Source of the DNA: CBDAPI01 sp964565865
GTDB taxonomy: Bacteria; Acidobacteriota; UBA6911; RPQK01; CBDAPI01
Assembly (NCBI GenBank): GCA_964565865.1
Contig: CAZMGM010000021.1
Location: 1 to 35,540 of the forward strand
Direction: 5' to 3'
DNA: 35,540 bases
Shown here: positions 8,559 to 17,694 of the stretch, piece by piece
How the letters are laid out: each line of letters begins with the position of its first letter
Position numbering within the stretch: the stretch's first letter is position 1
Made by a program: the position numbers and the translations under genes
Notes under the pieces: generated by a model
Told to the model about the DNA's origin: nothing
Databases searched by the model: none
The model's input: the letters and a program-made list of their open reading frames with translations, nothing else

Positions 8559-9899
8559 ATGAAACTCCAACAGATCGTTCCCCAACTGATTCTGGTCACT
8601 CTCATCCCGATTACGGGCACTTCCCAGGACGAACGTGTGTCCCTGATCATCGACTCGCCGGTGGTTACCAAGCTTGGGGTCTCCCCATACTATCCACGGA
8701 CGGCCTCCAGCCCTGAAACCGAGGAAGCTCTCCAGATCTTCAACAACGTCCTGCAAGACGACCTGCAGTTTTCCGGCTTTTTCGAGATTCCCTCCCCCTC
8801 CTTCTATCCGCCCGGCCAGGCCAAGCTCCCCCAGGAAGTTGATTTCGACCAGTGGGATACGGCTCCCGTGGATCCCGATTATCTGACCTTTGGAAATCTC
8901 CAGGTGTACCCAAGCGGCGTCGTCGTGGAGGCGTTCGTGTACGATGCCAAGACCCGGGAACAGTTGTTGGGTCGTCGCTACACCGTGAGTGAGACCGGTC
9001 CCATCAGACGGGTAGCCCATCAGATCGCCGATCAAATCGTGTTCCAGCTTTCCTCGGGAAGCAGTCGCGGGGTCTCCCAGACCCAGATCGCGTTCTCCTC
9101 GCTGAAAGGAAACAGCAAGGAGATCTATGTCATGGACTATGACGGGGCCAATGTCCGGACGATCACTGCTAACGGGGGACTAAACAAGTTTCCGGAATGG
9201 GCCATTGACAACAGCAAACTTGTTTTTATTACCAAGCTTCCACGCAAAGCCAGCTGGGAGCTCTGGATACAGGATCTCAGCGGGGGCCGCACCGTGATTC
9301 CTACTCCTACCTCTTACGTTTCTTCTCCGGCACTCTCTCCGGACGGTTTACAAGTGGTATTCTCGGCCCGTTCCCTAAATAGAGTAGACTCCGACATCTT
9401 TATCTCCAATCTGGATGGAAGCAGACGCCGTAGGCTGACCAACCATTCCGCCATCGATACTTCGCCAGCCTGGAGTCCAACTGGCCAGCAGATCGCTTTC
9501 GTCTCCGACCGCTCGGGAACCCCCCAGCTCTGGATGATGGACGTGGATGGATCGAACATTCGGAGGCTGGTGGACCAGGGCGGACACTGCGACAGCCCCT
9601 CCTGGTCACCGGATGGACGGTACCTTCTCTATTCCTGGCAGGCGCCCAAGCGTTCCAAGCACGACATCTTTGTGATAGAAGCTATTAGCGGAGACATTGT
9701 ACAGCTGACCTCGAACCGGGGAAGTAATGAAAACCCCCACTGGTCCCCGGATGGGCACCACATTGCCTTTCAGAGCGATCGAAGCGGCTCTAAACAGGTT
9801 TTTATGATGAACTTGAACGGGAACAACTTAAGGCAGCTGACCTTGTATGGTATAAACGAGAGTCCCAGTTGGTCTTCAAACATGAGTAACGTACGTTAG
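8559..9899 (+). CDS. tolB: Tol-Pal beta-propeller protein TolB
   Basis: Periplasmic protein that binds Pal and TolA and switches Pal between outer membrane and peptidoglycan. The 446-residue length is typical. After a short hydrophobic leader comes the TolB N-terminal domain (about 25-165, including FNNVLQDDLQFSGFFEI) and then a six-bladed propeller of TolB/PD40 repeats. Repeat cores include PALSPDGLQVVFSA, PAWSPTGQQIAFVSDRSG, PSWSPDGRYLLYS and PHWSPDGHHIAFQSDRSG, ending PSWSSN. The leader MKLQQIVPQLILVTLIPITG looks like a signal peptide, though weak. It lies 14 nt after tolA. The ribosome site is poor (AGCGG), so expression may depend on coupling. Confidence 0.96.
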   Translation: MKLQQIVPQLILVTLIPITGTSQDERVSLIIDSPVVTKLGVSPYYPRTASSPETEEALQIFNNVLQDDLQFSGFFEIPSPSFYPPGQAKLPQEVDFDQWDTAPVDPDYLTFGNLQVYPSGVVVEAFVYDAKTREQLLGRRYTVSETGPIRRVAHQIADQIVFQLSSGSSRGVSQTQIAFSSLKGNSKEIYVMDYDGANVRTITANGGLNKFPEWAIDNSKLVFITKLPRKASWELWIQDLSGGRTVIPTPTSYVSSPALSPDGLQVVFSARSLNRVDSDIFISNLDGSRRRRLTNHSAIDTSPAWSPTGQQIAFVSDRSGTPQLWMMDVDGSNIRRLVDQGGHCDSPSWSPDGRYLLYSWQAPKRSKHDIFVIEAISGDIVQLTSNRGSNENPHWSPDGHHIAFQSDRSGSKQVFMMNLNGNNLRQLTLYGINESPSWSSNMSNVR

Positions 9900-9935
9900 G
9901 TCAAAAACCCTTTGTTCTCAGGGAGTCATTTCAAA

Positions 9936-10694
9936 ATGCGAAGCCAATTCTGTAAATTGTGCCTTGTTTTTCTTTTTATCACGGTTTCAGGATGTCAGCC
10001 AAAACCAGATCCGGTGCCGCCCGCCCTCCCGGAGCCCCCAGAGGTCGTCGAGCCTGTTGAGGAGGTGAGTCCCCTTCCCACGGTTTCTCTGTTGGCCACA
10101 CCAGGCACCATTGACCTGGGCGAGCAGACTACCTTGAGCTGGAATTCGGAGAACGGGACATCGCTGGTAATCGACAATGGAATCGGCAACGTCCGGCCTT
10201 CCGGGGAAATTGTAGTCAGTCCCTCTCAATCGACCACCTACACGGCTATCGTGATGGGGCCAGGAGGAGAGGCCCGCGCCAGCAGCCGTGTGACAGTCCT
10301 CGAGGCCCGGACGGATGACGTCGTGAAACCCGATGCAGAGGTGCTCCGAGACCTAATTCGTCAGAACAAGGTGAAACTGGTGTTCTTCGCCTACGATAAA
10401 GCCCAGTTGTCGGCCGGGGCCAAAGCCACGTTGCAACAAAACGCTCTTATTTTCAGAGAGTATCCCAACGTGAAGCTGATCGTAGAAGGACACTGTGACG
10501 AGCGGGGCTCGGAAGAATACAACCTGGCCTTAGGTGATCGGCGTGCCATCGCGGTTCGAGACTACCTCAGCCAGCTTGGCGTCAAACCAGGACGTATGCA
10601 GTCGGTCTCATTTGGCGAGGAGCGGCCAGCGGACACCCGCGGAAACGAAGAAGCATTTGCTCGCAACCGGCGTGCCGAGTTCAGCCTGCCCTGA
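9936..10694 (+). CDS. pal: Peptidoglycan-associated lipoprotein Pal with Ig-like insert
   Basis: Outer-membrane lipoprotein that holds the membrane to peptidoglycan. I start at the ATG at 9936, which has AGGGAG upstream and gives a clean lipoprotein signal (FLFITVSGC, lipobox cysteine at about residue 20); the frame opens earlier at a TTG. After a Pro-rich linker, residues about 45-125 form an Ig-like beta-sandwich (TVSLLATPGTIDLGEQTTLSW ... TYTAIVMGPGGEA). E. coli Pal lacks such a domain. The C-terminal OmpA domain (about 145-250) has the peptidoglycan-binding signature VEGHCDERGSEEYNLALGDR. It lies 36 nt after tolB. The call is firm; the extra domain makes it 252 residues instead of about 170. 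Confidence 0.95.
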   Translation: MRSQFCKLCLVFLFITVSGCQPKPDPVPPALPEPPEVVEPVEEVSPLPTVSLLATPGTIDLGEQTTLSWNSENGTSLVIDNGIGNVRPSGEIVVSPSQSTTYTAIVMGPGGEARASSRVTVLEARTDDVVKPDAEVLRDLIRQNKVKLVFFAYDKAQLSAGAKATLQQNALIFREYPNVKLIVEGHCDERGSEEYNLALGDRRAIAVRDYLSQLGVKPGRMQSVSFGEERPADTRGNEEAFARNRRAEFSLP

Positions 10695-10926
10695 GTCGCT
10701 CGTCAGGGCCAGAGATCTGAAGGCTCGAGACCACGTTCAGGGGCCTGTTTCTGCCGGTGGCCTTATTACGTTTGACTGAGGAGCTTTCTCGTACTCCCCC
10801 TTGCGTTGGATTCTCATCACCCGGGGGCCATTCGAATCCAGGTGAATCTGGAGCACTCGCGAGTTGACCCGGTCGGGGTTTGAACCTGGTCTGATCCGTT
10901 CGCTAGAATGTTGGTGTGGAGGCCCG

Positions 10927-11754
10927 ATGAAGAAGACCCTGGCACTCATACTCTCCCTGCTCTTCCTGATCACCGGTCCGGCATTTTCTGGGACCAAGGA
11001 GGAAGTCATTCGCCTTCAGAGTGACGTTCTGCAGCTTCAGAACCTGGTGAGGACCCTCCAGAAGAGTTTCGACGACAACCATGGCTCCAACCAGAGCTTG
11101 CTGGAACAGCTGAATGATCAGGTGGCGACGACGAATCGACTTCTCCAGGATATGGTGGGTGCGATCCGCGCCCAGAAAGGCGCGACCGCAAAGGTGGTGG
11201 CCGAGCTTCACGATGAGATGCAGAACATCACGATTAAGCTAGACGATACCAACAACAGGGTGGCGTCTCTGCACCGCAAGCTAGAGGAGAGCCAGACCCG
11301 AACCCAGGCACTTCGAATTCCTTCCCCCGTTGTCGGTACCGACCCTAAACCCGACCAGGTTTACCACCTTGCTTACAACGACTACGTGGCAGGCAATTAC
11401 GAGCTAGCCGTCACCGGCTTTCGCGATTTCCTAAGCCACTACTCGGAGAGTGAATACGCCGACAACGCGGCATTCTATCTGGCTATCTGTCATCAGATGC
11501 AGGGTCGGCATGAGCAGTCTATTCAGGTATTCGACGAAGTGCTCAACATGTACCCGCAGTCCGACATGGCTCCCAGTGCCTATTACAAAAAGGCCACGAC
11601 CCAGATGGAGTTGCAGGAAAACGACGAGGCAATTCAAACGCTCTCCCGGCTCATCAGCCTATATCCCGATTCCCAAGAGTCCGAACTAGCCAAGCGGGAG
11701 CTGGACAGCCTGGGCGTCGAAGTCAACCAGGCCAAGGGCCAACGACCCAACTAA
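10927..11754 (+). CDS. ybgF: Cell division coordinator CpoB / YbgF
   Basis: Periplasmic Tol-Pal accessory protein that coordinates peptidoglycan synthesis with outer-membrane constriction in E. coli. I start at the ATG at 10927, since GGAGG (10918-10922) precedes it and the signal peptide MKKTLALILSLLFLITGPAFS begins there; the open frame reaches back to 10864. The 275-residue protein has a coiled-coil region (about 22-115, QSDVLQLQNLVRTLQKS) and C-terminal TPR repeats (about 140-265, with PDQVYHLAYNDYVAGNYELA and ADNAAFYLAICHQMQG). It is the last gene of the Tol-Pal cluster but follows pal after 232 nt. A weak internal promoter is possible (TTGAAC 10880-10885, TAGAAT 10904-10909, spacing 18). 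Confidence 0.92.
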   Translation: MKKTLALILSLLFLITGPAFSGTKEEVIRLQSDVLQLQNLVRTLQKSFDDNHGSNQSLLEQLNDQVATTNRLLQDMVGAIRAQKGATAKVVAELHDEMQNITIKLDDTNNRVASLHRKLEESQTRTQALRIPSPVVGTDPKPDQVYHLAYNDYVAGNYELAVTGFRDFLSHYSESEYADNAAFYLAICHQMQGRHEQSIQVFDEVLNMYPQSDMAPSAYYKKATTQMELQENDEAIQTLSRLISLYPDSQESELAKRELDSLGVEVNQAKGQRPN

Positions 11755-11845
11755 TCCGCTTCTCGAGTTTCAGGTTCGGGATTCTACGTCCTGAGTGAGT
11801 TACAGCGCGTCTTTCAGACACCCTGGAAACATTGGAACCTGAAAT

Positions 11846-12274
11846 TCAGAAAGGAATATCGTCGTCTGTGATCCCGACTTCCATGTCATTCGCTGATTCA
11901 GGGCCCTTTGTTTCCGCCGGAACGGTCTGGCCTACAGGCGTTTCCCCGTCGCGTCTTCCCCCCAGCATCTTCATGTCCGAGGCTACAACTTCAGTGGTGC
12001 GACGCTGGTTTCCGTCCTTGTCCTCCCAGTCCCTAGTCTGCAAGCGCCCCTCGATAAAGACCAGTCGGCCCTTGGTCAGATACTGGTTACAGATTTCGGC
12101 CAGCTTGCTCCACACCACGACGTTGTGCCACTCCGTTTTCTTCTGAGTCTCACCACCCTTGCCCCAGCGCTCATCCGTGGCCAGCGAAAAGTTTGCGACC
12201 GGGGTTCCAGACGCTGTATATCGCAACTCTGGGTCGCGCCCTAGCCTGCCCACCAGAATGACTTTATTCACCAT
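11846..12274 (-). CDS. ssb: Single-stranded DNA-binding protein
   Basis: Binds single-stranded DNA during replication, recombination and repair and recruits partners through its C-terminal tip. The 142-residue protein has the OB-fold (about 1-105) beginning MVNKVILVGRLGRDPELRY, with the family segments NVVVWSKLAEICNQYLTKG and VFIEGRLQTR. A flexible linker leads to the acidic tip DDDIPF, which is the interaction motif. AGGAGG lies upstream of the ATG at 12274. A small hairpin (12292-12309) sits directly in front of that site. The gene is the last of a minus-strand run and converges on ybgF; a 10-bp inverted repeat (11768-11777 with 11835-11844) lies between them. Confidence 0.97.
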   Translation of the reverse strand: MVNKVILVGRLGRDPELRYTASGTPVANFSLATDERWGKGGETQKKTEWHNVVVWSKLAEICNQYLTKGRLVFIEGRLQTRDWEDKDGNQRRTTEVVASDMKMLGGRRDGETPVGQTVPAETKGPESANDMEVGITDDDIPF

Positions 12275-12291
12275 TGTTGCTTTAACCTCCT

Positions 12292-12309
12292 GAGAAAATA
12301 GCTTTTCTC
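12292..12309 (-). promoter_or_regulatory. Hairpin in the ssb leader
   Basis: A perfect 7-bp inverted repeat (GAGAAAA / TTTTCTC, loop of 4) sits immediately upstream of the AGGAGG of ssb. It could affect ribosome access, but its stem is AT-rich and weak, so its role is speculative. A run TTATATATAG just upstream on the minus strand may hold the -10 of the ssb promoter. Confidence 0.3.
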
Positions 12310-12345
12310 TATATATAACGTCCTACTCTGAATAAATGCGAAGCG

Positions 12346-12379
12346 AAAAGCAGGACAGCCGCGCTTCGCCGCCCTGTCC
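12346..12379 (-). terminator. Putative terminator after the HtrA gene
   Basis: On the minus strand GGACAG (12379-12374) pairs with CTGTCC (12358-12353) around a GC-rich loop and is followed by TGCTTTTCG. The same loop can pair alternatively with GCGAAGCG at 12338-12345. The T-run is short. The position, between the htrA stop codon and the ssb promoter region, fits a terminator. Confidence 0.35.
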
Positions 12380-12512
12380 GCATCCTTTACCCTGCAATTG
12401 TGGGGCGCTGACTAACTTGTTGCGTTACCTCGAAACACTCCCGATGTTCTGGCCGTCGGACGTCTCGCTGGGCCCAAGAATCCGAATGCCAGCGGGGAGC
12501 CTTTGCGAACAG

Positions 12513-13670
12513 CTAGAAACGTATTCGCTTTGTCCCTCCGTCCCGTCCGACCAGGTCGATAAGACTCTCTCTCTTTCGCTGCTTCCGGTAGGAAATGAGC
12601 TTGACTTTCTCACCCGGTCGCTTGTCCTGAAATGCACGGAGAATGTCCCAGCGGTCCCGTACCCTTTGTCCGTCAATCTCGACGATGATGTCTCCGCCGA
12701 GGTAGATGATTGAATTTCCGTAGACCACCCTTCGATCACCTCCCCGGAGACGGGCCAAGTCGGCCGTGCTTCCTTCTTCAACTCTCTCGACGAGAAAGCC
12801 CTCTGACACCGGCGCATCCAGCGCTTCTGCCAGGCGGGATGTGAGTGCTCGTCCCCGCACGCCAAACCAGGGCCGTACCACCTCTCCGTGTTCGATCAAA
12901 TCGGGAAGTACTCTGGCCAGCGTATCCACAGGGATCGCGAATCCGATCCCGGCGCTATCCCCTGACCTGGAAAAAATCGCTGTATTGATCCCAATGATCT
13001 CACCTCGCGTATTCAAGAGCGGGCCTCCGCTGTTGCCGGGGTTAATGGCAGCGTCGGTCTGAATGACGTTCTCCACAAATCCCCGCTCGGTCCTTAGACT
13101 TCGTCCTGTCGAAGAAATGATGCCCGTCGTCAGAGTATTTTCCAATCCGAAGGGATTACCGATTGCCAGAACGTTTTGGCCCACTCTCAAGCCATCACTC
13201 TCACCCAGGCGAGCGTGTCCGCATCCTGTGTCGGGACACTTTATTTTTAAAACTGCTAGGTCGTTGGCAGGATCGCTACCCACCTTCTCCGCTTCCAGAG
13301 TCGTCTTGTCGTGCAGCGTCACTTCCAGGTGCTTGGCACCTTCTACCACGTGGTAGTTGGTAACGATGTGACCCTCGCCGTCAATCAGAATGCCGCTTCC
13401 GATTCCGCGGCGAGGAATAATATCGAAGAACCAGTTGTATTCAATGGAGGTACTGGTGATGTTCACCACAGCGGGCGAAACCCTGTCATAGATCTCGATA
13501 TTGATCTGCTCTGCCTCGCTGAGGTCAGAGAGAGGAAGGGCCTCGGAGAGGAGGGGCCTTGTCAGGGCCAAGGCCGGAGGCGGGGCCGACCAATCATACA
13601 TAAAGACGGTCACTGCCGACGAGATTGTGCTGCAAATCAAAATCGTCATCCAAAAATCCCGTCGCTTCAT
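12513..13670 (-). CDS. HtrA/DegP-type serine protease with PDZ domain
   Basis: Envelope protease or chaperone of the S1C family that removes misfolded proteins. The 385-residue protein is held by an N-terminal hydrophobic segment (about 8-25), which may be an anchor or an uncleaved signal. The trypsin-like domain has the catalytic triad His107 (TNYHVVEG), Asp137 (PANDLAVLKI) and Ser214 (NPGNSGGPL). A single PDZ domain follows (about 265-365) with GGDIIVEIDGQRVRD. With one PDZ and a membrane segment it is closer to DegS/HhoA types than to DegP, which has two. GGGAAGG precedes the ATG at 13670. It lies 50 nt downstream of the M14 peptidase gene and may be co-transcribed with it. Confidence 0.92.
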   Translation of the reverse strand: MKRRDFWMTILICSTISSAVTVFMYDWSAPPPALALTRPLLSEALPLSDLSEAEQINIEIYDRVSPAVVNITSTSIEYNWFFDIIPRRGIGSGILIDGEGHIVTNYHVVEGAKHLEVTLHDKTTLEAEKVGSDPANDLAVLKIKCPDTGCGHARLGESDGLRVGQNVLAIGNPFGLENTLTTGIISSTGRSLRTERGFVENVIQTDAAINPGNSGGPLLNTRGEIIGINTAIFSRSGDSAGIGFAIPVDTLARVLPDLIEHGEVVRPWFGVRGRALTSRLAEALDAPVSEGFLVERVEEGSTADLARLRGGDRRVVYGNSIIYLGGDIIVEIDGQRVRDRWDILRAFQDKRPGEKVKLISYRKQRKRESLIDLVGRDGGTKRIRF

Positions 13671-13720
13671 TTTGACCTTCCCTTTTGCCCTACCGGATGC
13701 AGGGTCTCAAACCTACCGTA

Positions 13721-16273
13721 CTAACGGATTGTTGCATAAAAAAGACTGTTAAAAAGCAGTTTGTACGTTACTCGTGTCTGAGCTCGAAACTGAGAGCGAA
13801 ATCCAATGAAGATGATTCGGCCCTTCGCCACGGGAACCTCAAACACTGCCTGGCGGCCGTGCAAGTACCGCTCTCCGTCAATCCAGCCACTGAGGAGAAG
13901 ATCCTCAGCCGCGTAGGAGGCGATGGACACAGCCGTTTTTGTTTCAAAGGCCGGATTCCTCACGAACATTGCAGCACTTGTTTCTGACATACCATAGCCG
14001 ACCGGGTGTCTTGGGTTGACTCGGATCCGCAGCAGCGAACCAGGAACGGAAAAGTCACTTCTTGGCAAATCGCGGGTTACTTCGGTGATTCCCAGATCCC
14101 ACTCTCTCACGGGGAGCTCTCCGGAATCGCCCAGAAAAACCAGTGTACCGCCTTGCTCGGCAAAGCGTCTAAGACTTGCTAACCCTTCCTGGCCAATTCC
14201 TCCCCTGAATTCCTGGGGATAGGGCTCGGAAAGCCCCTCCTTTATTTCCCTCGGCGACTGGTTCGAGAAAAGGATCACGTCGAGGTTCTGAAGTGTACCC
14301 GCGCGAATGTCCCTGTCCCTGAGAGTCCTGTACGAGAATTCGTACTGCTCCAGGATCCAGCGCGTCCATCCTTCGTCCTTCGACGGGGCATAACTCTTAT
14401 AAAGGCCGATGCCCGGTTCGCGAATCCTCTGCCAGGCCAGCTGCGGCCGTTTCTCGACCTGATGAACCTGGAGGGGCAGGTTCTCCAGAAGCTCATGCAA
14501 TTTGTCCCGAGTTCCCTCACCGACCTTGGCCATCAGGGTTCCGACTGGAAATGGAAGGTCGTCAACCCGGAATCCGTAGGTAGCCCAGTCGAGACGGTGT
14601 CCTCCACGCAGTAAGCGATTTGCGAGCTTGGCAAAGGCATTGTTCTGATGGGAAAATAGCCAGTACTTGCCAGCTCCTGAGCGGGTACCTGAGGGTCTTG
14701 TCGTAGAGTCGAGACGGCTTACGCGCAGGTTAGTCGGTGCGTCGACTCGATATACTTCCACGCCCAGCTGCGTGCCCAGGGTTTGAGCCGTTACATCGTA
14801 GGGGCGCTTGAGTGGTCCCCCTGGGTATACTCTCAACTCTGGATAATCCTGAACCTCGAGCATGGTCTTGGCGAATGATCCATAGGGCTGCTGGAGGAAA
14901 ACTATCCAGGCTCCCCTCTCCAACCCGGCGCCGCTCTCCCCACAAAAAGGTGGTGAAGAACAAACCCGTGCCTGGACTGGAACGCTCTCCTCAATCCGGT
15001 GGAACTCGACCATTCCGAACTCCAGAGTCTCGAGAAGGTCGTAAAGGCTTTCCGGGTCTCTCTGTTGAGCCGGGATCACAAAAGCGTAAGGACTGGACCG
15101 CTGAATGTTGTTGAGTCCGATTTGGAAAAAATTGCGCAGCCAGCGGGTACGGTTTCTTGCCCCATGGAGAAGGCATGCATGCAGTGCCACCTTCTGATCC
15201 TCAACGATATCCCGGAGCCGCCATTCACCACCCGGCCACGGGTCTGGAAAGTTCCAGCTTGCCTTGGATGCGTGGTAGTTACGGCCCTGACCCAGGTCCC
15301 CCGCAGACACCGTCCGTGGAGTGGCCAGCCGGGCTGATGCCGACTCGGAAAGCAGGCGTACTCCGGCATGATAGTGCTGATACGCCCGGGCCGGTGTAAA
15401 AGCGTCGTAGATCGCGTTGGTGACCACCCCTTTGCGGCCTGACGCTACCAGGGCAGAAAACATGAATCCACCTATATCAATGATCTGAGCCTGAATGAGT
15501 GGATCAACGTTGGGGTCGATCGGATCGATAAAGGGGGGGACGAAGATGCGGGCGGAGTTGGATCCCATCTGGTGCACGTCATAGACGATCTGTGGGTGCC
15601 ACCGGTTATGTATCTGCGCGACGGCGATGCGGGTTTCCTTCTGCGTGAACATGTACCAGTCGCGGTTGTTGTCGTGACCCACGTATTTCTGGTAGAGCCT
15701 CGGTGGATGGAGTCCCTCGGCAGCTGTGCCCAAAGTGTTTCGATACCAGTTCACAACGATGTCCACGCCGTCGGGATTCAGAGAGGGCACGAAAAGGAAG
15801 ATTACATTCTCCAGAATCTCCCGAGTTTCTTCGTCATTCCGGAATGCCATCTCCCAAGCAAACTCCATGCTCATCTGGGAGGACGCCACTTCGGTGGAAT
15901 GGATCCCACAGGTGATTAGCACGACGGTCTTCCCCTCCCGAATCAGTTGTTCAGAACCTTGTTGCAGCTTTCGGGGATCGGCCAGACGCTCTTGAATCCT
16001 ACGGTAGTGGTCCAGGCGGGCGAGATTCTCCTTGCTGCTTATGGTAGCCAGAAGAAAGGGCTTGTCTTCGGTTGTGCGACCCAGTTCCCGCACCAAAACA
16101 CGATTGCTTTGCCGGGCCAGCAAGTCAAAATAGGAGGAAATCTGCTGCCAGTCGGCCAGTTTCCGGTCTGCTCCCACCGGGAACCCTAGAAATTCGTGGG
16201 GTGTCGTAATTTCCCCCGCGGACAGCACAGTCGCCACCATAAGGAGAATCAGGATAGCCACTACTGCTCTCAT
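13721..16273 (-). CDS. Large exported M14-family zinc carboxypeptidase
   Basis: Predicted secreted or periplasmic metallopeptidase of family M14. The chosen ATG (16273) has AGAGG upstream and begins the signal peptide MRAVVAILILLMVATVLSAG; the frame opens further upstream at 16378 and another ATG is at 16288. With this start the protein has 850 residues. Zinc ligands are His125 and Glu128 (GIHSTE) and His234 (YDVHQMGS). GHDNNRDW fits the substrate-binding Asn-Arg, and Glu310 in LLSESAS is the likely catalytic Glu. The C-terminal half is not peptidase; residues about 663-715 (LDVILFSNQSP ... GGTLVFLGDSGEL) resemble a class I amidotransferase-like or ThuA-like fold. It follows the MFS gene. The substrate is unknown. 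Confidence 0.88.
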   Translation of the reverse strand: MRAVVAILILLMVATVLSAGEITTPHEFLGFPVGADRKLADWQQISSYFDLLARQSNRVLVRELGRTTEDKPFLLATISSKENLARLDHYRRIQERLADPRKLQQGSEQLIREGKTVVLITCGIHSTEVASSQMSMEFAWEMAFRNDEETREILENVIFLFVPSLNPDGVDIVVNWYRNTLGTAAEGLHPPRLYQKYVGHDNNRDWYMFTQKETRIAVAQIHNRWHPQIVYDVHQMGSNSARIFVPPFIDPIDPNVDPLIQAQIIDIGGFMFSALVASGRKGVVTNAIYDAFTPARAYQHYHAGVRLLSESASARLATPRTVSAGDLGQGRNYHASKASWNFPDPWPGGEWRLRDIVEDQKVALHACLLHGARNRTRWLRNFFQIGLNNIQRSSPYAFVIPAQQRDPESLYDLLETLEFGMVEFHRIEESVPVQARVCSSPPFCGESGAGLERGAWIVFLQQPYGSFAKTMLEVQDYPELRVYPGGPLKRPYDVTAQTLGTQLGVEVYRVDAPTNLRVSRLDSTTRPSGTRSGAGKYWLFSHQNNAFAKLANRLLRGGHRLDWATYGFRVDDLPFPVGTLMAKVGEGTRDKLHELLENLPLQVHQVEKRPQLAWQRIREPGIGLYKSYAPSKDEGWTRWILEQYEFSYRTLRDRDIRAGTLQNLDVILFSNQSPREIKEGLSEPYPQEFRGGIGQEGLASLRRFAEQGGTLVFLGDSGELPVREWDLGITEVTRDLPRSDFSVPGSLLRIRVNPRHPVGYGMSETSAAMFVRNPAFETKTAVSIASYAAEDLLLSGWIDGERYLHGRQAVFEVPVAKGRIIFIGFRSQFRAQTRVTYKLLFNSLFYATIR

Positions 16274-16390
16274 CACACCTCTACACATTATTCTACGCCG
16301 CGCGTTGATACCAAACCAACAAAGGGGAGAGGAACTCTCATTGCCGCCGGGTTCCTCTCGTGTTCCACGCTTGTGCAAGCGAAGAGAAGT

Positions 16391-17551
16391 TCAAACAGAC
16401 TCCGGCTCGCTTACAAGAAGGAAGAAGACCAGGCTCGCAGTCAAAGTCAATCCCGCAGTCAGGGCCACCACTCCCGGAAACCCTCTCCACGCGAAGAGAT
16501 AGGAGGCTACCAGCACAGAGCAGGAAATACCCAGTTGAGAGAAACCATTGCGCAGACCCAGAAACGCTCCTCTGCAAGTGGGTCCCGACAGCTCCGTCTG
16601 CACCGCTTGAAGAGCGGTCTGCCGGGCAGCTGCCAGCAGCATGAGGCAAGCAAACAGGACAAAGAGGCGGACACCCCAGCCTGTAGCCGCAACCACAACA
16701 AGGGGAATAACCAGGAGGGTGTTTGCAAACAGGAATACGAGCCGCTTGGAAAACCAATCGCTCAGCCAGCCTGCAACGGGTGCACCCAGAACAGCGGATG
16801 CACCCGTCGCCATGAGCAGCAGGGTTATCTGCCCGACGGTCAGCCCCAGACCGGAAAGAAACGCCAAAAAAGCCAGGGTCGCTCCGGAGGTGAGAAATGA
16901 AACCAACAGAGAGCCCCTCATTCCGGGATCTTTCCAGAAGATTCGGTAGGACACCCACCCCTCTGATCTCCTCCTACTATTCCTTTGTCCGGAAGGAAAA
17001 GCCAGCAGCGAGAATAGGAGCGCCAGAAGTGCCAGAACGACAATCCCCAGAAAGCCGGCCTGCCAGCGAAAGCGCTCCGCCATTTGCACGCTGATCGGAA
17101 TACCGAAAATGAGAGCGGCAAAATGGGCGCTCAGAAGCACACCCACCGCACGTCCCCGTTTTCGGTAGGAAAACCAGTCACCGACCAAGGCTGATGCGGA
17201 AACCGAGAGAACACCACCGGCAATTCCGGCTGCACCACGCAGAACCAGCAGCTCCCGAAAGGAACCACAGAACTGTGTCGCGATCGATGTGCCTGCCAGC
17301 AGGAGGATTCCGGCACGCAGAAAGCCCAGCCGGCCTTTCCCGTCACTAAGTGGGCCCAAAACCAGGTTGGCGGCCGTTGCCGTCAGGGCATACACGCTAA
17401 ACAGCAAGCCCAGAGCCGACACATCGGTAGCCAGGTCCTCTCTTAGGCGGGGTAGCAGCGGTATCAGCAGCTGATTATCGACAGTAGCGGTAAAGAGAAT
17501 CACATAGAGACCAGTCAGGACGGCACCGGACCGATTGGAAACTAGGGACAT
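16391..17551 (-). CDS. MFS transporter
   Basis: Major facilitator superfamily permease of 386 residues with about 12 hydrophobic helices. The family motif A lies in the loop after helix 2 (LGPLSDGKGRLGFLR), and the conserved Asp in helix 1 (TATVDNQLLIPLLPRL) fits drug/H+ antiporter-like members. The second half repeats the pattern (GAPVAGWLSDWFSKR). The substrate cannot be told from sequence. The ATG at 17551 has GAAGG about 15 nt upstream, a long spacing. The gene ends about 120 nt before the M14 peptidase start and follows tsaB after about 140 nt, so a shared transcript is possible. Long frames on the opposite strand (16196-16900 and others) are shadows. Confidence 0.9.
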   Translation of the reverse strand: MSLVSNRSGAVLTGLYVILFTATVDNQLLIPLLPRLREDLATDVSALGLLFSVYALTATAANLVLGPLSDGKGRLGFLRAGILLLAGTSIATQFCGSFRELLVLRGAAGIAGGVLSVSASALVGDWFSYRKRGRAVGVLLSAHFAALIFGIPISVQMAERFRWQAGFLGIVVLALLALLFSLLAFPSGQRNSRRRSEGWVSYRIFWKDPGMRGSLLVSFLTSGATLAFLAFLSGLGLTVGQITLLLMATGASAVLGAPVAGWLSDWFSKRLVFLFANTLLVIPLVVVAATGWGVRLFVLFACLMLLAAARQTALQAVQTELSGPTCRGAFLGLRNGFSQLGISCSVLVASYLFAWRGFPGVVALTAGLTLTASLVFFLLVSEPESV

Positions 17552-17694
17552 GATCTCGCGGGTACCTTCTTCATTTGCCCGGTCATGAGCAAATCGGCCT
17601 CAACTGGATTCCTGTAACAGATATTCTGCTTCCTCACCACTCTGAATCCCCCGGATAGCTCTCAGACAGAGATCCTCCAAACACTGGGTTTTGT

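Noticed and set aside
10830..10900. TTCGAATCC- and TTTGAACC-like strings resembling tRNA T-loops
   Set aside because: No matching T-stem, acceptor stem or anticodon arm could be folded around them.
11768..11844. 10-bp inverted repeat between ybgF and ssb
   Set aside because: The arms are about 57 nt apart and there is no T-run, so I do not call it a terminator.
16196..16958. Long ORFs antisense to the MFS gene
   Set aside because: Composition is typical of shadows of a membrane protein gene; no motif or ribosome site.
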